Shown here one piece after another: positions 31,717 through 36,421 of a DNA stretch of 36,421 nucleotides. The position numbers were made by a program, and so were the translations under genes. This DNA is from an uncultured Collinsella sp. (GTDB lineage Bacteria; Actinomycetota; Coriobacteriia; Coriobacteriales; Coriobacteriaceae), in NCBI GenBank assembly GCA_900541285.1, contig UQJA01000006.1:1-36421 (forward strand). The letters run 5' to 3'. The first letter of the stretch is position 1; the number at the start of each line of letters is the position of its first letter. The notes under the pieces were generated by a model. It did no database searches. It worked only from the letters and a program-made list of their open reading frames with translations, and was not told the origin of the DNA.

Positions 31717-32502
31717 ATGGCAGATACCGCCACTACCGGCACCATGGCCGCCGCACAGACCAATGAGCCGCTCATCCGCGTCGAGGGCCTGCGCAAGAGC
31801 TTCGGCTCGCTCGAGGTGCTCAAGGGCATCGACCTGTCCGTTAACCCCGGCGAAGTCGTCACCATTATCGGCGCCTCGGGTTCGGGCAAGTCGACCTTCC
31901 TGCGCTGCCTCAACCTGCTCGAGACCCCGGACGCGGGCCACATCTGGTTCCACGGCCAGGACCTCACGGCCGAGCGCTGCAACATCAACAAGCTGCGCGA
32001 GGACATCGGCATGGTGTTCCAGGGCTTTAACCTGTTCAACAACATGGATGTGCTCGATAACTGCACGCTCGCGCCCGTCACGCTCAAAAAGATGAGCAAG
32101 GCCGAGGCTGAAAAAATAGCGATGGAGCATCTGACGAGCGTGGGACTCGAAAAGTTCGCGCACGCCGCCGTGGGTCGCCTGTCCGGTGGTCAAAAACAGC
32201 GCGTGGCCATCGCTCGTGCCCTATGTATGAATCCGCAGATCATGCTGTTCGACGAGCCGACCTCCGCACTCGACCCCGAGATCGTGGGAGAGGTGCTCGA
32301 GGTCATGCGCAAGCTCGCTGCCGACGGCATGACCATGGTCGTCGTCACGCACGAGATGGCCTTTGCCCGCACGGTGTCCGACCGCGTGGTCTTTATGGAC
32401 AAGGGCGTGGTCCTCGAGGACGCCGCGCCGGCGGAGCTTTTTGGCAACCCCAAGCACCAGCGTACCCGCGAGTTCCTCTCGCGTTATCTCGAGGACAAAT
32501 AG
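31717..32502 (+). CDS. Polar amino-acid ABC transporter ATPase (GlnQ-like)
   Basis: 261 aa from the ATG at 31717 (GAGGAG before it); the longer frame lies inside the permease gene. Walker A GASGSGKST (about 54-62), Q-loop VFQGFNLF, signature LSGGQKQR, Walker B IMLFDEPTSALD and the switch His in VVTHEM are all present, so it is an active ATPase of the polar-amino-acid uptake group. Its first 22 residues are a Thr/Ala-rich leader outside the domain. Last of the three transporter genes; the M20 peptidase follows after 72 bases. Confidence 0.95.
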   Translation: MADTATTGTMAAAQTNEPLIRVEGLRKSFGSLEVLKGIDLSVNPGEVVTIIGASGSGKSTFLRCLNLLETPDAGHIWFHGQDLTAERCNINKLREDIGMVFQGFNLFNNMDVLDNCTLAPVTLKKMSKAEAEKIAMEHLTSVGLEKFAHAAVGRLSGGQKQRVAIARALCMNPQIMLFDEPTSALDPEIVGEVLEVMRKLAADGMTMVVVTHEMAFARTVSDRVVFMDKGVVLEDAAPAELFGNPKHQRTREFLSRYLEDK

Positions 32503-32525
32503 CCGACCGCAAACGCTTACGTGGC

Positions 32526-32550
32526 AGGGCCGCTCCGGTGGGGCGGCCCT
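32526..32550 (+). terminator. Possible weak terminator or mRNA hairpin after the ABC operon
   Basis: AGGGCCGC (32526-32533) pairs with GCGGCCCT (32543-32550), eight-base loop, without a T-tract. It may only partly separate the transporter operon from the M20 peptidase gene. Confidence 0.4.
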
Positions 32551-32574
32551 TGTCGTCACAATCGAAAGGATGTC

Positions 32575-33990
32575 ATGGCCGAGGTTTGGCGCTTCTTTGC
32601 GCATGAGGATGATTTTGTCGGTATAGACGAGGCCGGCGCATGCGAGCGCCTGGGCCGTGTGCTGTCGTTTCCGACCATTTCGAGCATGGATGCCGAGGCA
32701 GTGGACTGGCGGCCGTTCGACGACCTGCGCGCCTATATGCAGCAGGCCTGGCCGCACGTATTTACAGCGGGTAAGGTCGAGCTCATCGATCATTCGTTGC
32801 TGGTGACGCTTTCCGGCTCCGACCCCGCACTCAAGCCCGTTGTGCTCATGGGTCACATGGACGTGGTCCCCGTGGTGCCGGGTACCGAGGACGACTGGAC
32901 GTACGCCCCCTTTAGCGGGCATGTAGACGACACCTACATTTGGGGTCGCGGCGCCATCGATATGAAAGACCAGGTCGCAGGCATTCTCGAGGCGGTTGAG
33001 TATGCGCTGACGCACGGCTGGGAGCACGAGCGCACGCTGCTCCTGGCCTTTGGCCAGGACGAGGAGACTACGCAGTACGGCGCAGGCGCCATCGGCCGCG
33101 CGCTCGAGGAGCGCGGCATTGAGCTTGAGTACCTGATCGACGAGGGTGACTACCGCATCGTTCCAGCTGCCGAGTATGGCGCGGGCGAGGGCTGGCTTAT
33201 GCATGCCGACCTTGCCGAGAAGGGCTACGCCGATATTGTGCTCAAGACGAAGAGTGAGGGCGGGCATTCGTCCAACCCCTACGGCGGCACATCGCTCGAG
33301 GTACTGAGCCGCGCTATCGCCGCAATCTGCGATATCGAGTGGCCGACGCGCGTTACGGACCTGCTTGCCGTACAGCTCGTCGAGCTGGGGCTCTATACGG
33401 CGGATGAGATTGCCACCAACAAGGATGCCATCGTGCGCGCGTGTCTCGCCAGCAAGAAACTCTATCCGCTCGTGACCACCACCTGTGCACCGACCCAAAT
33501 CGAGGGCGGTAGCACCGGTGCTAACGTGATGCCGCAGGATATGTGGGCCAATATCAACTTCCGCATGCTCGAAGGCACGAGCGTGGCCGACGTTGTGGCG
33601 CGCTGCCGTGAGGCGGTTGCCGGGGCGGACCTTGCCGGTCGTGTCGAAGTGGAGCTGGGCCCCGGCAGCTCCGAACCCTCGCCGTCCCCGCGCATCGGTG
33701 GTCCCGGTCTCGAGGCGGTTCGCTCCATCGCCGCCCGCTATTTCCGTGATCCAAAGGGGACGGAGGAAAACGGATCATTCGAGCCAGTGGCAATTGTGCC
33801 CTCGACCGTGATCGGTGCGACCGACGCTGCCAACTACCAGCACATTTGCCCTGAGTGCATTCGCTTCTCGGCATTTGTGGTTGATGACGACGAGTGTGAT
33901 CGCGGCGTCCACGGCACCAACGAGCGCATCACCCGCCGCGCCTACCTCCAGGGCATCCGTTTCCTCGTCGCTCTACTCCAAACGCTCTAG
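32575..33990 (+). CDS. M20-family metallopeptidase (dipeptidase/carboxypeptidase-like)
   Basis: 471 aa from the ATG at 32575 (GAAAGGA before it). VVLMGHMDVVPV holds the first zinc His, WGRGAIDMKDQ the bridging Asp, FGQDEET the catalytic Glu pair, and EGGHSSNPYGGT the dimerisation-domain His. This is the M20 CPS1/ArgE-type layout: a catalytic domain split by a lid domain (about 210-330). It hydrolyses peptides or acylated amino acids. It lies downstream of an amino-acid ABC transporter, so it may trim imported peptides or conjugates; that is inference. No signal peptide, so cytoplasmic. Confidence 0.92.
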   Translation: MAEVWRFFAHEDDFVGIDEAGACERLGRVLSFPTISSMDAEAVDWRPFDDLRAYMQQAWPHVFTAGKVELIDHSLLVTLSGSDPALKPVVLMGHMDVVPVVPGTEDDWTYAPFSGHVDDTYIWGRGAIDMKDQVAGILEAVEYALTHGWEHERTLLLAFGQDEETTQYGAGAIGRALEERGIELEYLIDEGDYRIVPAAEYGAGEGWLMHADLAEKGYADIVLKTKSEGGHSSNPYGGTSLEVLSRAIAAICDIEWPTRVTDLLAVQLVELGLYTADEIATNKDAIVRACLASKKLYPLVTTTCAPTQIEGGSTGANVMPQDMWANINFRMLEGTSVADVVARCREAVAGADLAGRVEVELGPGSSEPSPSPRIGGPGLEAVRSIAARYFRDPKGTEENGSFEPVAIVPSTVIGATDAANYQHICPECIRFSAFVVDDDECDRGVHGTNERITRRAYLQGIRFLVALLQTL

Positions 33991-34005
33991 CCAAAAAGCA
34001 AGCCC

Positions 34006-34038
34006 TTGGTGCAATGGGGTCAGGTTTGTTTGCACCAA
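34006..34038. repeat. REP-like palindrome, GGGGTCAGGTTT type
   Basis: TTGGTGCAA (34006-34014) is inverted as TTGCACCAA (34030-34038) around a GGGGTCAGGTTTG-type interior, a REP-like form seen in many bacteria. It lies just after the M20 stop. Single copy in this window. Confidence 0.7.
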
Positions 34039-34125
34039 TCATTCCGTGCGGGTTATATGCAGGTTTGCCTGCGCACGCTATCATGTATGGGTTAGACCGC
34101 AATTATGTACCCCATACGCGAAGGG

Positions 34126-34158
34126 ATGCGCATGTATCTGAAGATCGACATGTTCTAG
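34126..34158 (+). other. Possible ten-codon leader peptide before prfA
   Basis: ATG at 34126 after GAAGGG gives MRMYLKIDMF and a TAG stop, 80 bases before prfA. Just upstream, GTATGGG and CCCATAC (about 34085-34118) can pair. It could be a leader peptide or chance; there is no matching terminator hairpin, so this is weak. Confidence 0.25.
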
Positions 34159-34238
34159 CTGGGCTTACCCCCGCAGCGGCGCCCCGCGCCCCATCAATTC
34201 TGCCGATTTTCACCTTCACGCATATAAAGGAGTCCGTC

Positions 34239-35306
34239 ATGCGCGACAAGCTCGAAAAGATCATCAAGGCCTACGAGGAGCTCGAGAAGAAGCTTTCCGA
34301 CCCGGCCGTCGCCTCCGATATCAAGGAGTTCACGCGTCTCAACAAGGAGTACGCGCACCAGTCCGACCTCATTGCTGCCTCGCGCGAGTACATCGGCGCG
34401 CTCGATGACATCGAGGCTGCCAAGGAAATGCTGCACGATACCACCGATGCCGATGAGAAGGAGATGCTCCAGATGGACATCTCCGAAAACGAGGCCAAGC
34501 TTCCCCAGCTCGAGGAAGACATCAAGTACATGCTCATCCCGAGCGACCCCAATGACGACAAGAACACCATCGTCGAGATTCGCTCCGCCGCCGGTGGCGA
34601 CGAGGCGGCCATCTTTGCCGGCGACCTCTACAAGATGTATCAGCGCTTTTGCGAGTCGCGCGGCTGGAAGACCACCGTGCTCGACTCCAGCCCCAGCGAG
34701 GCCGGTGGCTTTAAGTCCATTGAGTTCAAGGTCGAGGGCGACCGCGTCTACTCCGTTATGAAGTACGAGTCCGGCGTGCACCGCGTCCAGCGCGTCCCCA
34801 AGACCGAGTCCCAAGGCCGCATTCAGACCTCCACGGCTACCGTCGCCGTACTTCCCGAGGCCGAGGAGATCGACGTCCAGATCAACCAGTCCGACCTGCG
34901 CATCGACACCTACTGCGCCTCCGGCCCTGGCGGTCAGTGCGTTAACACTACCTACTCCGCTGTGCGAATCACCCACCTGCCCACCAACACCGTGGTGCAG
35001 TCACAGGAGCAGCGTTCCCAGATCCAGAACCGCGAGGTCTGCATGCAGATGCTGCGTGCCCGTCTGTACGAGATGGAGCTCGAGAAGCAGCAGGCAGAGC
35101 TCGGTGCCGAGCGCCAAAGCCAGATCGGCCACGGCAACCGTTCCGAGAAGATCCGTACCTACAACCAGCCCCAGGACCGCGTGACCGATCACCGCATCGG
35201 TTTCAACTCCACCTACAACGGCGTCCTTCTGGGCGATCAGCTCGGCACCGTCATCGAGGCGCTCGCCGCCGCCGAGCGAGCCGAGAAGCTGGCACAGGCT
35301 GTTTAG
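34239..35306 (+). CDS. prfA: Peptide chain release factor 1 (RF1)
   Basis: 355 aa from the ATG at 34239 with AAAGGAG before it; the frame continues upstream without similarity. The order is the N-terminal coiled-coil domain 1 (about 1-105), the codon-recognition domain with RVPKTESQGR, where PKT fits the PxT motif for UAA/UAG, and the peptidyl-hydrolysis domain with SGPGGQCVNTT, the GGQ motif whose Gln is methylated by PrmC. The C-terminal helices (QDRVTDHRIGFN) complete it. prmC, its modifying enzyme, lies 590 bases downstream in the same direction, the common prfA-prmC order, here split by a large repeat element. Confidence 0.97.
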   Translation: MRDKLEKIIKAYEELEKKLSDPAVASDIKEFTRLNKEYAHQSDLIAASREYIGALDDIEAAKEMLHDTTDADEKEMLQMDISENEAKLPQLEEDIKYMLIPSDPNDDKNTIVEIRSAAGGDEAAIFAGDLYKMYQRFCESRGWKTTVLDSSPSEAGGFKSIEFKVEGDRVYSVMKYESGVHRVQRVPKTESQGRIQTSTATVAVLPEAEEIDVQINQSDLRIDTYCASGPGGQCVNTTYSAVRITHLPTNTVVQSQEQRSQIQNREVCMQMLRARLYEMELEKQQAELGAERQSQIGHGNRSEKIRTYNQPQDRVTDHRIGFNSTYNGVLLGDQLGTVIEALAAAERAEKLAQAV

Positions 35307-35440
35307 GTTACGGCGTTTTACCAAACGCCGTAACGGCTCGACGCTGCGCGCCGCCCAGAGCGACAATTTGTCATTCAAAAGGCAAGGCATGACCAGAAGG
35401 TCTATGCCCTGCCTTTTTCATGCCAACTTGTTCGCTCTGG
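35307..35440 (+). repeat. Nested-hairpin element, copy B
   Basis: A perfect 12-bp palindrome (GTTACGGCGTTT, TACC, complement; 35307-35334) begins one base after the prfA stop. Then CGACGCTGC, an outer stem (CCAGAGCGACAA 35355-35366 with 35428-35440) and an inner hairpin (35377-35390 with 35404-35417, tip GACC-AGAA-GGTC) followed by TTTTT (35414-35418), which can terminate prfA. Relative to copy A the inner hairpin is reversed while both flanks keep their direction. Confidence 0.85.
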
Positions 35441-35896
35441 ATGTCGCTCGCTGACATTGCCAAAACATCGGCGTTTCCTTGGTTGTCAAATGATTCGTAG
35501 GGAGTCATTGGTGACATTGCCTTGATATTTTATTCAGTCGGCTGTGATGTCATTTGAGCTGCTTACCTGCTTAAGGCAATTGATGGCATAAGTCCGCTAT
35601 CGAAAATATTGCTCAAAATATCGTTCAAGAAGTCGCGGAGCGATTTTTGATGGGTCGTGCGTCAAGCGATGTGGCAAGTTCTTGGTTAGATATTGGTCAG
35701 TTTTGGGTCAACCTTGCCAAAAGCTTGACGAATGCAAATTTAGACGTCGGCGAATGAACACTTTGAGCGAGCCCGGTGCAAAATTCTGGGCTGATTCTCG
35801 ATAATCGCCTTCAATCGCCCCTTGCCAAGCGCTAGCCTCGCTTACAATCTGCTCCGACATTCGCGCGCCGTCCGGCGCTTAAGAGGGGAGGGCCCC
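35441..35896. other. AT-richer gap between prfA and prmC
   Basis: About 450 bases, with 35480-35760 clearly lower in GC than the rest. There is an imperfect stem (TGTCAAATGA with TCATTGGTGACA, about 35484-35516) and a possible prmC promoter (TTGCCA at 35822, a 15-base spacer, TACAAT at 35843-35848). No gene is recognised; it may be decayed foreign DNA. Confidence 0.5.
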
Positions 35897-36421
35897 ATGG
35901 CAAACGAGATCTGGACCATCAAGCGTTGTCTCGAGTGGACCAAGGAGTACCTGGCCGAGCGCGGCGAGGAGCACCCCCGTCTTTCTGCCGAGTGGCTGCT
36001 GTGCGCAGCTACGGGTCTGGCGCGTATCGACTTATATATGCGCATGGACGAGACGCTCGACGCAGCGCAGCTCGAGACCATGCACGCGGCGGTCGTCCGT
36101 CGCGCGAAGGGCGAGCCGCTGCAGTACATCACCGGTAGCACGCAGTTTCGCATGATCGACGTCGCGTGCGCCCCCGGTGTGCTCATCCCGCGCCCCGAGA
36201 CCGAGATGCTCGTCGAAGAAGTTCTGAACTATCTGGATGCCGAGGTGCTGAGCCCCGAGGCCGCTGCCCGCCAGCGCGTGGAGCTGCCTTGGAACGATGA
36301 GGTCGAGCAGGCCCGCAAAGCCGAGGCGGCGCTGGCTGACGAACGCGCGGCCGCCGAGCGCCGTGCCGCCAATCCCGACGGCATCACCGCCAACACCAGC
36401 AAGAAGAAGCTGGAAAAGCAG
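35897..36421 (+). CDS. prmC: PrmC/HemK release-factor glutamine methyltransferase, cut by the window edge
   Basis: At least 175 residues; the frame is open at the window end, and it starts at the ATG at 35897 with GGGGAGGG before it. The N-terminal helical domain ends in GEPLQYITG, and GVLIPRPETEMLVEEVL (about 94-110) is the PrmC hallmark that precedes the SAM-binding domain. The expected DLGTGSG loop does not follow at its usual place. Instead more than 55 charged, Ala/Glu/Arg-rich residues (about 115-175, with EAALADERAAAERRAA) appear, likely an alpha-helical insertion. The enzyme methylates the GGQ glutamine of RF1/RF2. It follows prfA, as usual. Confidence 0.9.
   Translation, partial: MANEIWTIKRCLEWTKEYLAERGEEHPRLSAEWLLCAATGLARIDLYMRMDETLDAAQLETMHAAVVRRAKGEPLQYITGSTQFRMIDVACAPGVLIPRPETEMLVEEVLNYLDAEVLSPEAAARQRVELPWNDEVEQARKAEAALADERAAAERRAANPDGITANTSKKKLEKQ

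Noticed and set aside
29571..32099. Very long open frame (about 840 codons) on the minus strand opposite the amino-acid ABC operon
   Set aside because: Shadow of three certain genes; no domain motifs and no ribosome site.

Overview
The window is chromosomal DNA of a high-GC, gene-dense bacterium, most likely a gut coriobacterium close to Collinsella. This is inferred from strong G/C third-position use, the actinobacterial-style gene content (RlmKL, Tex, a TalC-type transaldolase, an OFA transporter with SDR and Gfo/Idh partners, UbiD/UbiX) and many short palindromic intergenic repeats. There is no rRNA, tRNA, phage, integrase, IS transposase or CRISPR array.

Layout. 1-7 kb: an rRNA methyltransferase (RlmKL, minus strand) diverges from a HAD phosphatase; then come a transaldolase with a strong terminator and the RNA-binding protein Tex (minus). 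7-12 kb: a minus-strand operon SDR > OFA-type MFS > Gfo/Idh dehydrogenase, ending in a clear terminator and with a LysR regulator divergent from it. 12-16 kb: a minus-strand, translationally coupled operon MarR > ABC exporter half (degenerate) > ABC exporter half (canonical). 16-18 kb: a repeat-rich gap, then a pyridoxal/pyridoxamine kinase coupled to a small Cys-rich TIGR04076-type protein. 18-21.3 kb: a DUF4143-type ATPase with three 33-bp-spaced repeats over its promoter, a low-molecular-weight phosphatase and an MFS efflux protein.

21.4-27.3 kb is the most interesting part. It holds a gene that appears to fuse an LpdD-like (prenyl-FMN chaperone-like) domain to an isopentenyl-diphosphate-isomerase-like Nudix domain, followed by a DASS-type anion transporter, a UbiD decarboxylase, the UbiX flavin prenyltransferase and a MerR regulator. 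Together these look like a module for acid uptake, cofactor making and delivery, and decarboxylation. The Nudix part keeps the metal ligands of the isomerase but has Ala at the catalytic Cys position and a more hydrolase-like Nudix box. It could therefore make dimethylallyl monophosphate, the UbiX substrate, rather than isomerise IPP.

27.4-36.4 kb: an acidic single-pass membrane protein of unknown role, an aldose-1-epimerase-like protein, a polar amino-acid ABC transporter (binding protein, permease, ATPase) with an M20 peptidase behind it, and prfA followed by prmC (cut by the window edge and carrying an unusual charged insertion).

Intergenic DNA is rich in repeats: six copies of a 31-bp palindrome (arms like ATGTGACAAAGGG), two copies of an 18-bp-armed terminator-like palindrome, three or four copies of a larger nested-hairpin element, and single REP-like palindromes. 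Two genes use a stop codon that lies inside a copy of the 31-bp palindrome.
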